DNA of 64,000 nucleotides from Solidesulfovibrio aerotolerans (GCF_009856865.1 NZ_WVUD01000001.1:248001-312000), one strand, 5' to 3'. Numbered from the stretch's first letter, positions 17,545 to 27,018 are shown. Notes: generated by a model not told the origin, from the letters alone. Numbers and translations: made by a program.

Positions 17545-19794
17545 ATGGAAGTTCGCCAACTCCTGCGTCTGCTGTGGCATCGCCGCCGGCTGATGACTCT
17601 GGTCTTTTCCGTCGTATTTATCGGTCTGGCCGCGCTGACGCTTTTGTGCGAAACCCAGTATGTTGCCTCGGCAAAAGTCTATCTCTACCATTCCTCCATC
17701 AAGGCCACCCTTCTTTCGCGCATTACGCTGGATACCGCCTCCATGGGCGCTGCCTCCCTGACCGACGCTGAACGGGCAACCTACGAGGATCTGGCCATTA
17801 CCGTGCCGGTCGTCAGGCCGCTTCTCACCGAACTAAACCTCAAACGCAAACGCAAGTCGCTCCAGATCCTCGAGTTCATCCCCTTCATGCGGTTTTTGAC
17901 CGACCGTTTTCTGCCAAACGTCGGCCGCCGCGACATGACCTATGAAGAACTGACCAACAAATCCCTGGTCAATATGATCTTCCCCCGGCCCTCCCTCAAA
18001 GCGGCCATGATGGAAGACGCCGATATCCTGGAATTCTCCAGTTCCGCCGAATCCCTGGAATTGGCCATGGCCCTGGCCAACGGCGCTGCCAAGTCGTTTG
18101 TTGCCCAGGACACGGCCATGCGCCAGAACGAGTGCCGGGAATTGGTCGCCACAGTGGACAAGGAACTGCCCAGAGCCAGGGCGGATTTCGAGCAGGCCCT
18201 GGTCGAACAGAGCCAGGTGCGCCAGCGCGAGAAAATTGCCAGCCTCGATTCCGAGGCCGAACAGCTCCTTACCCGTTACTACAGCCTGGCCGGCTCGCGG
18301 GATTCCAATCGGCTCGAGCTGCTCAAGGCCCAGGGCATGCTGGCCAACGTCAAAGCCCAGATAACGAAGCGGCCGGAATTCCGCAAAACCAGCGAATCCC
18401 TCCAGCGCTCCTCGCTGATCGATTCCATCAAGCTCACCTTGCGCGATTTGTATATGGATCTGGCCGTGGCCAAAACGCGCATGACCCCGGAACACCCACA
18501 GTACAAGGAAATTGAAAGCAAGATCGAAGAAGCCAAAAAGCTGATCAAGGGTGAATCCTTGAAAGTTTATGGGTCGGAAACCATCTCCACCGACCAGACG
18601 TTTAGCTATTTAAATGACCGCTCGGCCGAATATGCCGCCCAGATCGCCGGCTATGAAAGCCAGGACGCCGCCTTTGGCACACTGCTCGGTGCCCTCGAAG
18701 ACAAAATACAGGCCTTCCCGGACCGGGCCGCCGCCGATGCCCTGGCCAAATTCCGCGTGGCGGGGGCCGAAATGTTTTTGTCCAACCTCAATAATCTCGC
18801 CAGTGCCGCCCAGGCCGGCCAGAGACTGGATCTGTCCATTGCCCATGTGGTGGAACAGGCAAGCCGGCCGGGTAAGATTGAAGATTACATGCGCCCCAAG
18901 TTGTCCCTCATGCTGGCGGTCGGCCTTGTGCTGGGCTGTTTTCTGGCCGTGTGCGCGGCGCTTGTGGCCGCCTACGCCGACGAATCCGTGGGCAGCGCCG
19001 CCGCCCTGGCCGGCCTGGGTGCGCCGGTCATCGCCGCTGTGCCCTGCCGGTCGGCAACGGACCGGTTGCAGGCCTTTCGCCGGCTGCGCGACACGCTTTT
19101 CCCCCTGGCCGGCAACCCGCCCCGGCTGGTGCTGGTCGCCGACGTTGCCGCTAAGCCCCCCCTGGACAGGGACGTCCCCGATGCCATGGCCGTGGTGCTG
19201 GGCCTTGGCATGTCCCTGGCCCGGTCCGGCCGCTCCGTGGCCGCCGTGGACACTGTTTTAACCCACCCGACCCTGCACGCCCGCACCGGTCTGCCGCTGG
19301 GGCCGGGACTGGCTGAAGCCATTGGCGGCAAAGTCTTTCGCGACGCCGTGATCCTGCCTGGCGAGGAGCCGGGTCTCTTTATCCTGCCGGCCGGCGAAGC
19401 CGTCCTGACCGCCGCCGCCGCCGACAGGCTGCTGGACAGCCCGGCCATGGCCCTGTTGCTCGACGGGCTGATCCGACGCTTCGACGTGGTGCTCCTCGCC
19501 GTCGCCCCGGCCAGCCAAAGCGGTGACGCCGGCTCCCTGGCCCGCCACGCCGATGCCATACTGCTGACCGTGCGCCTGGACGCCGACCAGTGCGCCACCG
19601 TGGCCGCCACCATCGCCGATCTCGCCGCCGCCGCCGGCAAAACCCCGCAGACCGTCGTCCTCGGCGTTCCCGACGACGAACCCACCCCCCGCGAAGTCTG
19701 GACCGAACTGCGCGCCCGGCGATGGTGGTGGGGCGGGGAGAAGAAAAAGAATACGAAAGACGAAAGAATGCCTCCGGCGGCCGGGAGGGGGTAG
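17545..19794 (+). CDS. Wzz/GumC-type copolymerase with degenerate BY-kinase-like domain
   Basis: 749 residues. Membrane segments near 18-36 and 455-478 flank a large periplasmic coiled-coil region, as in polysaccharide copolymerases. The cytoplasmic C-terminal part (about 490-730) keeps the order of a bacterial tyrosine kinase, but no Walker A (GxxxxGKST) is present. The Walker A' equivalent reads VAAVDTVLTHPTLH, and there is no Tyr cluster. It is probably not a kinase. The last residues, ERMPPAAGRG, and the TAG stop are encoded by hairpin repeat R3. It acts with the Wza-like protein to set chain length. Confidence 0.88.
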   Translation: MEVRQLLRLLWHRRRLMTLVFSVVFIGLAALTLLCETQYVASAKVYLYHSSIKATLLSRITLDTASMGAASLTDAERATYEDLAITVPVVRPLLTELNLKRKRKSLQILEFIPFMRFLTDRFLPNVGRRDMTYEELTNKSLVNMIFPRPSLKAAMMEDADILEFSSSAESLELAMALANGAAKSFVAQDTAMRQNECRELVATVDKELPRARADFEQALVEQSQVRQREKIASLDSEAEQLLTRYYSLAGSRDSNRLELLKAQGMLANVKAQITKRPEFRKTSESLQRSSLIDSIKLTLRDLYMDLAVAKTRMTPEHPQYKEIESKIEEAKKLIKGESLKVYGSETISTDQTFSYLNDRSAEYAAQIAGYESQDAAFGTLLGALEDKIQAFPDRAAADALAKFRVAGAEMFLSNLNNLASAAQAGQRLDLSIAHVVEQASRPGKIEDYMRPKLSLMLAVGLVLGCFLAVCAALVAAYADESVGSAAALAGLGAPVIAAVPCRSATDRLQAFRRLRDTLFPLAGNPPRLVLVADVAAKPPLDRDVPDAMAVVLGLGMSLARSGRSVAAVDTVLTHPTLHARTGLPLGPGLAEAIGGKVFRDAVILPGEEPGLFILPAGEAVLTAAAADRLLDSPAMALLLDGLIRRFDVVLLAVAPASQSGDAGSLARHADAILLTVRLDADQCATVAATIADLAAAAGKTPQTVVLGVPDDEPTPREVWTELRARRWWWGGEKKKNTKDERMPPAAGRG

Positions 19795-19813
19795 CCCCCT
19801 CCCGGACCCTCCC
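19770..19813 (+). repeat. GC-hairpin repeat R3, stem class D
   Basis: GCCTCCGGCGGCC, then GGGAGGGGG paired with CCCCCTCCC around a TAG loop, then GGACCCTCCC. The TAG in the loop is the stop codon of the copolymerase gene. The stem and outer arm both differ from class A but still pair. The inverted copy at 43241 has the same class D stem. Confidence 0.85.
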
Positions 19814-19899
19814 TGCCAAGGGGTAAGGGGTTTTGCCGCACGATGGTGCGGGGGGCCGGCCCCTTGCATAGAGCGAATGTTGTGGGTGCCCTGGGCTTT

Positions 19900-19930
19900 G
19901 GCCGCCGGAGCAACGGTGGTTCCAGTCAAG
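19900..19930 (+). repeat. Conserved sub-element GCCGCCGGAGCAACGG
   Basis: Reads GGCCGCCGGAGCAACGG then TGGTTCCAGTCAAG, nearly identical to 8036-8067 and to the inverted copy at 22943-22972. It lies midway between repeats R3 and R3'. Confidence 0.7.
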
Positions 19931-20013
19931 TGTAAGCTCTGGTTTTTTCCGGTCCTCGACTGACCGGATTGTCAACCAGCCCCAAGAAACCCCTTTATAA
20001 ATTTCTTCCATTC

Positions 20014-20052
20014 GGGGGGTCCGGGGGGATCATCCCCCCGGCCGCCGGAGGC
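20014..20052 (-). repeat. GC-hairpin repeat R3', inverted copy, stem class A
   Basis: Plus strand GGGGGGTCCGG, stem around ATCAT, then GGCCGCCGGAGGC. Its GGAGG lies about 10 bases before the GTG start of the next gene and probably serves as that gene's ribosome binding site. Confidence 0.85.
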
Positions 20053-20061
20053 ATTCTTAAC

Positions 20062-22794
20062 GTGCAGAATCTCTTTAAAAAAATAAATCCTTGGCCCATT
20101 TTGCTCTTCCTGGTCGCCCTGGCCCTGCGCCTGTACGAACTGGGCGGGCCGTCCATGGCCTTTCATGATGAACTGACCACCCTGGCCCGCAGCCTGGAGC
20201 CGTCGTTTGCGGAGGTGCTGGCCGCAGCCATCAAGCAATTCCCACCGTTTATCGATTTCCAGCCGCCGCTGTATTATCTCGTGACCCATGGTGTTGTGGC
20301 CTTGGGCGGGCACGGCGATTTCTGGGTGCGGCTGCCGGCGGCATTGGCCGGTGCGGTCTGCGCGCCGCTATTATATTGGCTGGGACTGCGTCTGGGCGGG
20401 CCGGTTTGCGGCGTGTTTGCCGGCGCGGCCGTGGCTGTTAATTTGTACCACATTGATGTCAGCCAGCAGGTGCGCCTCTACGCCTTGTGGGGTGCATTGA
20501 CTTTGGCCGGGCTGCTGGCGCTCATGCGGGCGCTTAACGGCGGGCGGCGTCGGGACTGGGCTGTTTTCGCCCTGGCCTTGGCGGCCGGATTCTATACGTC
20601 GTATCTGGCCCTGGGCCTGCTGGTTTTGGCGGCGCTGCTAACGGCCTGGGCGCTGGCCGTGCCGGGCCGGGACGCACCGGCACGACGGCGCACGCTCTTA
20701 GGCTTTCTCGGGGCGTCGGCTGCGGCCGTGGCCGCTTTTTGGCCGTGGCTGGAGGTCACCAGCGGGGTGCGGGGCTATCTGCTGGACGCGGCCGTGCCGC
20801 TTCGCCCGCCGCTTTATGAGGCACTAACCACTGTTTTCGCGGCCTTTTCCAGCCATTACGCCACCGTTATCGGTCGCCCGGAACTGCCCTGGCTTATGGC
20901 CGGTGCGGCGGTCGCGGGGCTGCTGCTCGGGCTGGCCCGTGCGGCGCAGCGGCGCAGTGCGATCCTTGTTGCCGTCCTGTTTGTGGTCTTTTTCGGTCTG
21001 GCCTGGGGCCGGGCGAGTGCGGCCCATCCTTTTCAGGTGCGCTATGGGCTGCCGTGTCTGTTTGCCACGCTGTTGGCGGCCGGGCTGGGGCTGGCAGCTC
21101 TCGCCGACTGGCTGCGCCGGCGGGGAGTGGGCGCGGCCGCGGGCCAGGGACTGGCGCTGGTGCTGGGGCTGGCCCTGGCCGCGCCGAGTCTGCCGGTTGC
21201 CCCGTTTTTTTACCGCCGCGACGACAGCCGTTTAAAGACCCTGGCCGCTGCCTTGCGCGCCGCCGCCGGTCCGGCCACGTCCCTGGCCTTGTGGCGCGAG
21301 TCCGATCCCTGGCTGCGGCCGTATTTTGAGACCTTTGCCCGGTGGTATCTGCCGGGTGTGTTTTTGACGGCCCTGCCGGATGCTAGCCCGGCCGGCCGGC
21401 AGGCCCGGGATATGCTGCTGCTGGTTCCGGCCACGCCGGGAACGCCGCCCCCCGCCGGGGCCAGACTGGTCACGGCCCTGGCCGGGACAGAAATCTGGCA
21501 CAGCCCCGTGGCCAATGCCACGCCCCTGGTACCGTCGGATGGTTTTACGGCCCGGTTTGCCCCGGACGTGGCCTTTGCCGAACTGACCAGCAGCCGTAAT
21601 GTCCGGGCCACCGGCTCCTCGCTGGTTCTGGCCGAGAGCGTGCGCGCCGGCGAGGCTGTGTATGTGTTCACGCCCCAGCCCGGCCAACGCGTAGCCCTGA
21701 CCGGGCTGGAGTGGGATACCGAAACGGCCTCCTATCCCGGCCAGTCGCCGTCGGGCCGGGTCATTGCCCTGGTCGGTCCCGACGCCGAGCACCTGACGCC
21801 CTATGATTCCGACAGTCCGCCGCCGCCGGCCGAGTCGTTGATGCTGCGCCTGTATTTCCGGCCCGGCTACAGCCGTGGACCGCTGGCGCTCACCCGGCTC
21901 GATGCCCGTTTTGCCGTGTCCGGCGATCCCGGCCCGCCCGCTGCCGTGGCCGCCGAGCAGGCTCGTCGGCTGGCTGCCAATACCCAGATTGCGCCGTGTC
22001 CGGCCGGCACCATTTTTCCCGACCGCTATGTACTTGGGCCGGATGGCACAGTCTGTCCCGCCGTCGGCCGGCTGGCGTCGGACGCGTCCCTGACGCTGGC
22101 CAATGCCACGGCTGCCCCCCTGGCCGTCACCCGCCTGGACCTGACCGGCAATCCCGGCGGTGCGGCCGTGAGCCTGGGGGCCACACAGTTCCAGCTTCCC
22201 CTGGCCGGGCCGCAGCTTTTGACCGCCGCCCTGGTGCCGGGCGGCCCTGGCACGGTGCGGCTGGCCCCGCTGTATACCGACGCCGGCTTTAATCCCGACG
22301 CGGCGTTGCCCGGGGCCACGGCGGTCAAGCGGGCCGGCGAGCCGGTCCTCACCTGTCCCGATGCCAAACCCTGCGAAATCCTCTACGAACTGACCACCGG
22401 CTATCCGGCCAAACGCCTGGAGCTGACCTGGTTTCCGCGCCTTTTGGGCGATGCGGCCGGGCACAACAACGCCACGGCCGAAATTGCGGTGGGCGACGGG
22501 CCGTTTCAGAGTCTGGACAGCTTTTCCAGCCTGCAATCCGGGCGTTGGGACGGGCTTGGAGTGACGCGCCGGGCGGCCACAGCCCTTGGCGGGGCCACGG
22601 GCCGGATTCGGTTGCGCCTGCGGCTGGCCGGGGACGGGGCGCAATTGTGGTCGTCGCCGGAAACGCCCATGGCGCTCACCCTGGCCGTAGATACGGGCAG
22701 TCTGCCGCCTCTGGCCATTGCGCCCGGGACCACGCCCATGACCGCCGCCGCCCCCGGCCCGTGGGGCATCACCGTAGGCTTTGACACGCCGTGA
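20062..22794 (+). CDS. Membrane glycosyltransferase (GT39/ArnT-like) with periplasmic domain
   Basis: About 910 residues. Roughly the first 400 contain about ten membrane segments and an early FHDELTTLAR motif, matching the acidic first-loop site of GT39/ArnT-type enzymes that use polyprenyl-linked sugars. Residues about 415-910 are beta-rich and probably extracytoplasmic. The GTG start is preferred because GGAGG of repeat R3' lies about 10 bases upstream and the first membrane helix begins soon after. An upstream in-frame extension would be translated repeat. It follows the Wza/Wzz genes and likely modifies the exported polymer or a lipid carrier. Confidence 0.8.
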   Translation: MQNLFKKINPWPILLFLVALALRLYELGGPSMAFHDELTTLARSLEPSFAEVLAAAIKQFPPFIDFQPPLYYLVTHGVVALGGHGDFWVRLPAALAGAVCAPLLYWLGLRLGGPVCGVFAGAAVAVNLYHIDVSQQVRLYALWGALTLAGLLALMRALNGGRRRDWAVFALALAAGFYTSYLALGLLVLAALLTAWALAVPGRDAPARRRTLLGFLGASAAAVAAFWPWLEVTSGVRGYLLDAAVPLRPPLYEALTTVFAAFSSHYATVIGRPELPWLMAGAAVAGLLLGLARAAQRRSAILVAVLFVVFFGLAWGRASAAHPFQVRYGLPCLFATLLAAGLGLAALADWLRRRGVGAAAGQGLALVLGLALAAPSLPVAPFFYRRDDSRLKTLAAALRAAAGPATSLALWRESDPWLRPYFETFARWYLPGVFLTALPDASPAGRQARDMLLLVPATPGTPPPAGARLVTALAGTEIWHSPVANATPLVPSDGFTARFAPDVAFAELTSSRNVRATGSSLVLAESVRAGEAVYVFTPQPGQRVALTGLEWDTETASYPGQSPSGRVIALVGPDAEHLTPYDSDSPPPPAESLMLRLYFRPGYSRGPLALTRLDARFAVSGDPGPPAAVAAEQARRLAANTQIAPCPAGTIFPDRYVLGPDGTVCPAVGRLASDASLTLANATAAPLAVTRLDLTGNPGGAAVSLGATQFQLPLAGPQLLTAALVPGGPGTVRLAPLYTDAGFNPDAALPGATAVKRAGEPVLTCPDAKPCEILYELTTGYPAKRLELTWFPRLLGDAAGHNNATAEIAVGDGPFQSLDSFSSLQSGRWDGLGVTRRAATALGGATGRIRLRLRLAGDGAQLWSSPETPMALTLAVDTGSLPPLAIAPGTTPMTAAAPGPWGITVGFDTP

Positions 22795-22824
22795 CGTGGC
22801 GTGTGGGAAGAGAAGACAGAAGAG

Positions 22825-22863
22825 GCCTCCGGCGGCCGGGGGCCTGAGGCCCCCGGACCCCCC
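22825..22863 (+). repeat. GC-hairpin repeat R4, stem class C
   Basis: GCCTCCGGCGGCC, then GGGGGCCTGAGGCCCCC and GGACCCCCC. The stem differs from class A at the loop side (CCTGAGG) but is fully paired. Purine leader at 22807-22824, after the glycosyltransferase stop. Confidence 0.85.
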
Positions 22864-22942
22864 ACCGGGAAAAGTTTATCAAGGGGTTCTGGCGTTGGCT
22901 GGCAAACTGGTCGGCTGCCAGCCTGGACAAACAGCGTTTGTG

Positions 22943-22972
22943 ATTGACGGGGAGCACGGTTGCTCCGGCGGC
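22943..22972 (-). repeat. Inverted copy of sub-element GCCGCCGGAGCAAC
   Basis: Plus strand ATTGACGGGGAGCACGG then TTGCTCCGGCGGCC, the reverse complement of the sub-element at 8036 and 19900 with a few changes. It merges directly into repeat R4b. Confidence 0.65.
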
Positions 22973-23004
22973 CAAAGGGAGTGACAGCCCTTTGGAATCC
23001 CACC
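22962..23004 (+). repeat. GC-hairpin repeat R4b, stem class B variant
   Basis: GCTCCGGCGGCCAAAGGG, loop AGTGACAG, then CCCTTTGG and AATCCCACC. This is class B arm and stem with a longer loop, arranged in the same orientation as R4. Confidence 0.7.
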
Positions 23005-23023
23005 TGTTAAAATACTGCTTCCA

Positions 23024-25171
23024 TCAAGGGGGTCCGGGGGGGATTATCCCCCCCGGCCGCCGGAGGCACTCTTCGTTTTCTTTTTCGTTTTCTTTTTCGC
23101 CTTCGTCTTCTCTTCTCGCGCGTCTCCGGTCGCAGGGGCAGCCCTGGCAGCGTTCCCGGGAGAGGTGGGCCGAAAGCAGGCTGGCGGCTGTGGACAAAAG
23201 CGAGCGTTCCTGGCGCGTGAACCGGCGCGGCTGGCGGACCTCGCCCACGGCCAGAAACCCGCTCCAGGTTCCGTTGCGGGTCAGCGGTGCGGCCAGCACC
23301 GCCGTCAGATCAAAGGCCAGAAGGTTTTCGCGGATGGACTGCGGGAAATCCTCCACCGGGCCGGCGAGGATCTCTCCGGCGGCCAGACTGTCGGCCCACT
23401 GGTAACCGTCGAGGCTGTAGGGAATCCTGTCCATGCCGGGCTGGCCCCGGCGTGGTGTCAGTCCGGCGGCCTGGGCCTCGCCGGCCAGACGACAGCAGCG
23501 GCCGTGGGCGGCATCCTCGAAATTGTCGAACCAGGCCGCCCGGCCCAGAGAAAAGGCCGTCAACAGCCGCACCAGGGCCTGATCCACGGCGTTTGGCCCG
23601 TCGCCCAGAAGTGCGCGCCCGAAAAGGGACAATTCCTCTTCAGCCAGGGCCCGGGCGGCCAGGGCTTCTTCGGCCAGCCGGCGGGCGGTGATGTCCGAAC
23701 CCACGGCCAGCCAGCCTTCGGGCCGGCCCGCCGGATCGGTCAGTGGCCGATTGTCCCAATGCAGGTAGACACGCCGGCCGTCTTTGGCCGTTATTTCGTT
23801 TTCCGACTGGTCACGCGACAGGGAGTCGGGCGCAGCCATGGCCCGGGCCAGCAGACTGGACAGGTCCGGCGGTGCGGCCGGCCAGAAGACCGCTTTGCCG
23901 GCCAGCATTTCGGCCCGGCTGTAGCCCAGGAGGCGCTCGGCGTATTCGTTGACAAAAACCAGTTTTCCCGCGGCATTAAAGCGCAGAATCAGGGAGTTGG
24001 CGTTTTCGACCAGTTCCCGGTACCGTCCTTCGCTTTGCGTCAGCCGGGTCGCCGTGCGCCGTCGCGCCGCGAGCAGCACAGCCAGGATGCAGGCGGCCGG
24101 CACGGACACGGCCAAAGCCGCCGCTGCGCCCCACACCAGCGGCTTGTTTCGTTCGTAGAGCGAGGCCGGGGCATTGAGAAACGTCGTGTTTTTGGGAACA
24201 TGGTCCATGGGCAGCTTCAGGCGCTCCAGGACGGCATAATCCAGGACCGGCTCGGCCGGCACGCTGGCCACGGGGATGTCGCCGGGACGGCGACCGGCCA
24301 GGATGTCGCGGACGATGCCGGCGGCGGCCCGGCCTTGCTTTTCCCCCCACAAGACCTGGCCGCCTATCGCCCCGGAACCCAGGTCGAAATCCCACAGGGC
24401 AAATATCGGCGTTGTCGTCTGGCCGGCCAGACCGCTCACATCCGATCCTACGGCCACAGTCTGGCCCGCGGCATTGCGCAAGGGCGCCAGGCGCAGGACG
24501 ACGGCGTCGGACGGGGCCACGGCCAGAGCGGCGATGGCGGATTCCAGGGAGGCGTCCAGGATTTCGACCGGCCGCACCCGCCGGCCCAAGGCGGTCGCAG
24601 CCCGGCGAAAGCGGTCCAGATTGGCCCGGCTGGTCACTGACGCGGCCGACCCGAAGGCCAGCACGGTGCGGGCCTTGGGCACAAGCTCCAGGGCCAACTC
24701 CAGCGTGCCCAGCACGTCAGGGTCTTCGCCCACTCCGGTGACATCGGCATAGCCGGCGGTGCGGGCCGGGGTGAAGTCGTTGACGCCGCAAAAGACAATG
24801 GGGCGGTCGGGGAAAAGCGTGTCGCGCCGGGTCAGCCAGAAATTCAGGGCGTCGTCGTCGGTGCTGGCCAGGACGGCAAGGGGCACGTTGTGGTATTTGG
24901 CCGCCAGATAGGCTGTAAAGGCGGTCTGGTCGCCGTCTCCGTGAACATTGCGCGCGTCGAGGTGCTCCACGTAGACCCGGGCTTCGCCCGGCCCCAGTTC
25001 GGCCAGAAAGCCGGCCAATTCCGCATCGGACCAGGGGTCGCCGTGGTGGTAGGACGACAGCAGCAGCACGCCCGGCGGCTGGGCGGCGGCCAGGGCCGCA
25101 GCGGCAAACAGGCACAAAAGAACCACAAGCGTCAGGACGCGGCGGGCAGGTGTTGCTGGCCATGTCTTCAT
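23024..25171 (-). CDS. ABC-binding-protein-like sensor with PAS and GAF domains, no output domain
   Basis: 715 residues: signal peptide, a periplasmic domain like ABC-type binding proteins (about 30-330), a membrane helix near 347-367, PAS (about 375-500) with GRYRELVENANSLILRF, and a GAF-like domain (about 515-670). No histidine kinase, GGDEF or EAL region follows. The tail is a charged Glu/Lys/Asn tract and RRPGGIIPPGPP encoded by the repeat R4' and its purine leader, with the TGA inside the repeat. An original kinase domain may have been lost. It diverges from a hybrid kinase gene 176 bases away, a possible partner. Confidence 0.8.
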   Translation of the reverse strand: MKTWPATPARRVLTLVVLLCLFAAAALAAAQPPGVLLLSSYHHGDPWSDAELAGFLAELGPGEARVYVEHLDARNVHGDGDQTAFTAYLAAKYHNVPLAVLASTDDDALNFWLTRRDTLFPDRPIVFCGVNDFTPARTAGYADVTGVGEDPDVLGTLELALELVPKARTVLAFGSAASVTSRANLDRFRRAATALGRRVRPVEILDASLESAIAALAVAPSDAVVLRLAPLRNAAGQTVAVGSDVSGLAGQTTTPIFALWDFDLGSGAIGGQVLWGEKQGRAAAGIVRDILAGRRPGDIPVASVPAEPVLDYAVLERLKLPMDHVPKNTTFLNAPASLYERNKPLVWGAAAALAVSVPAACILAVLLAARRRTATRLTQSEGRYRELVENANSLILRFNAAGKLVFVNEYAERLLGYSRAEMLAGKAVFWPAAPPDLSSLLARAMAAPDSLSRDQSENEITAKDGRRVYLHWDNRPLTDPAGRPEGWLAVGSDITARRLAEEALAARALAEEELSLFGRALLGDGPNAVDQALVRLLTAFSLGRAAWFDNFEDAAHGRCCRLAGEAQAAGLTPRRGQPGMDRIPYSLDGYQWADSLAAGEILAGPVEDFPQSIRENLLAFDLTAVLAAPLTRNGTWSGFLAVGEVRQPRRFTRQERSLLSTAASLLSAHLSRERCQGCPCDRRRARREDEGEKENEKENEECLRRPGGIIPPGPP
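23028..23067 (-). repeat. GC-hairpin repeat R4', inverted copy, stem class A
   Basis: Plus strand GGGGGTCCGG, stem around ATTAT, then GGCCGCCGGAGGC, then a T/C-rich tract. Read on the minus strand it encodes the last residues of the sensor gene ending at 23024. Confidence 0.85.
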
Positions 25172-25347
25172 GGCTGTTGCTGTAGCGCAAACACAACGCC
25201 TTGTCTTGGGTTGCGAGACAGGGTTGGGAGACAGGATTGGGACAGAGTCTTCACGCCCGACGCTTGCCTAACCCGCTTGAAACCGACTACAGGTATTTAA
25301 GAAGGCGTCGCTTGCAGCAGTCGAGGGGCACGCCAGACAGGACCAGC

Positions 25348-26982
25348 ATGGACACAATAGCGAATCCGCCCGGCCCGCCTGGTCCAGGCGATGGCCAGGA
25401 GCCGCCGGATAGCGCCGCTCGGGCCGCTGAAATGGCGCGCCTGCGCCAGAGTGAAGCCCGGTTGCGGCTTCTCTTTGACCAGTCCGTGGTCGGCATTGTC
25501 ATCGCCAACGGCCAGGGCATCGTCCGCGACGCCAATGCCGCCATCCTGGCCATGCTCGGGTACGACCGGGAATCCTTTCTTGGAACAGACATGCGCACGG
25601 TGATCCATCCCGACGATCAGCGCGCCTTGCCCCTCGACGTGGTCCACGCCGGCATCGCGGCCGGGAATCAGCCCGGTGTGGAACGGCGCTACCGCCGGGC
25701 CGACGGGACATATCTGCCCGTGTCCGTGTCCTTCGGGCTGTTCGATCCCGAGAGCCGGCTGCATCAGGTCATGGTGCAGGACATTTCCGCCCAAAAAGCC
25801 ATCGAAGCCGAGCGTGCCCTGGCCCTGAGCCAGGCCGAGGCCGCGAGCCAGACCAAATCCGTTTTTCTGGCCCACATGAGCCACGAACTCCGCACGCCGT
25901 TAAACGGCGTCATGGGCATGTTGCAGTTGGCCCAGATGGCCAACGACTCGCCGGAAACGGCCGAGTATCTGAACGCGGCCATGGCCTCCGCCCAGGGGCT
26001 TTTGCGCATCCTGTCCGACATCCTGGAGGTGTCGGCCCTTCATGACGGGTTGGTCCGGCTGACGGACGAGGCGTTTGACCTCGACGAGGCCATCGACCCG
26101 GTTCTGGCGAGCCTGGATCGGGAAGCGCACGCCAAAGGCCTTGTCTTTTCCCATGGCATCGCGCCCGATGTGCCGCCCCGGCTGCGCGGCGACGTCGGCC
26201 GGCTGCGTCAGATCCTGTACAATCTGGCCGCCAACGCCATCAAATACACTTCGACCGGCCGGGTGCGGTTGACCGTTGCGACCGTGCCCCAGCCCGACCC
26301 CCGGCGCATCCGCCTGGTTTTTAGTTTGGCCGATACCGGCATCGGCATTCCTGAACACCGCCAGGCAACGGTCCTGGAAGCTTTTACCCAGGTCGGGCCG
26401 CTCCTGACCCGGCGTTTTGGCGGCGTAGGCCTTGGCCTGTCCATCGCCAAGGGGCTGACCGAACAGATGGGCGGCAGCCTGACCCTGACCAGTGTCGAGC
26501 AGGAGGGAACCACCGTGCAGGTCGAATTGCCGTTTGCCCTATCGGAACAACCGGCCGTGCGTTCCTTTGCCCCGGCCGCCAGCCTGACAGGGCTGCGGGT
26601 GCTGGTGGCCGAGGACGAGGCGATAAACCGGCTCACCATCCAGAAGATGCTGGAAAAGCTCGGTTGCCGGCCGCATCTGACCCAAAACGGCCGGGAAGCC
26701 CTGGACGCTTTGGCGCAAAACGCCTTTGACTGTGTGCTTATGGATATCCGCATGCCCGAGATGGACGGTCTGACGGCGGTGCAGGCGCTGCGCCAGGGGC
26801 AGGCCGGGGAGGCAGCGCGGCAAATGCCGGTGGTGGCCCTGACCGCCCATGCCCTGGCCGAGGACAAGCAGGCCGCCTTTGACGCCGGGGTCAATGCCTA
26901 TCTGGTCAAACCCGTGGACATGGCCGAACTGGGCCGGCTGCTGGCCCGGCTGTTGGCCGACGGCCGGGAGCACGTCGCATAA
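25348..26982 (+). CDS. PAS hybrid histidine kinase with C-terminal receiver
   Basis: 544 residues, no membrane segment. PAS domain about 40-165, HisKA with MSHELRTPLNG (H179), ATPase with NLAANAIKYT, DTGIGIP and GVGLGLSIA, and a receiver with D466 in LMDIRMPEMDG and Lys in YLVKPV. The ATG follows AGGA by five bases; upstream in-frame sequence lacks a domain. It diverges from the sensor at 23024-25171, which lacks a kinase. The two could form a split signalling pair, but this rests only on position and complementary domains. Confidence 0.9.
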   Translation: MDTIANPPGPPGPGDGQEPPDSAARAAEMARLRQSEARLRLLFDQSVVGIVIANGQGIVRDANAAILAMLGYDRESFLGTDMRTVIHPDDQRALPLDVVHAGIAAGNQPGVERRYRRADGTYLPVSVSFGLFDPESRLHQVMVQDISAQKAIEAERALALSQAEAASQTKSVFLAHMSHELRTPLNGVMGMLQLAQMANDSPETAEYLNAAMASAQGLLRILSDILEVSALHDGLVRLTDEAFDLDEAIDPVLASLDREAHAKGLVFSHGIAPDVPPRLRGDVGRLRQILYNLAANAIKYTSTGRVRLTVATVPQPDPRRIRLVFSLADTGIGIPEHRQATVLEAFTQVGPLLTRRFGGVGLGLSIAKGLTEQMGGSLTLTSVEQEGTTVQVELPFALSEQPAVRSFAPAASLTGLRVLVAEDEAINRLTIQKMLEKLGCRPHLTQNGREALDALAQNAFDCVLMDIRMPEMDGLTAVQALRQGQAGEAARQMPVVALTAHALAEDKQAAFDAGVNAYLVKPVDMAELGRLLARLLADGREHVA

Positions 26983-27018
26983 GAGCGCCTGCGGCGGCCA
27001 GGGGTATGGGGAGAGAGA

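Noticed and set aside
17545-19794. Active tyrosine kinase (Wzc-type) call
   Set aside because: Walker A and the C-terminal Tyr cluster are absent; only the copolymerase part is supported.
19969-20061. N-terminal extension of the GT39-like protein from a TTG near 19969
   Set aside because: It would translate the repeat R3' and has no ribosome binding site; the GTG at 20062 has GGAGG and precedes the first membrane helix.
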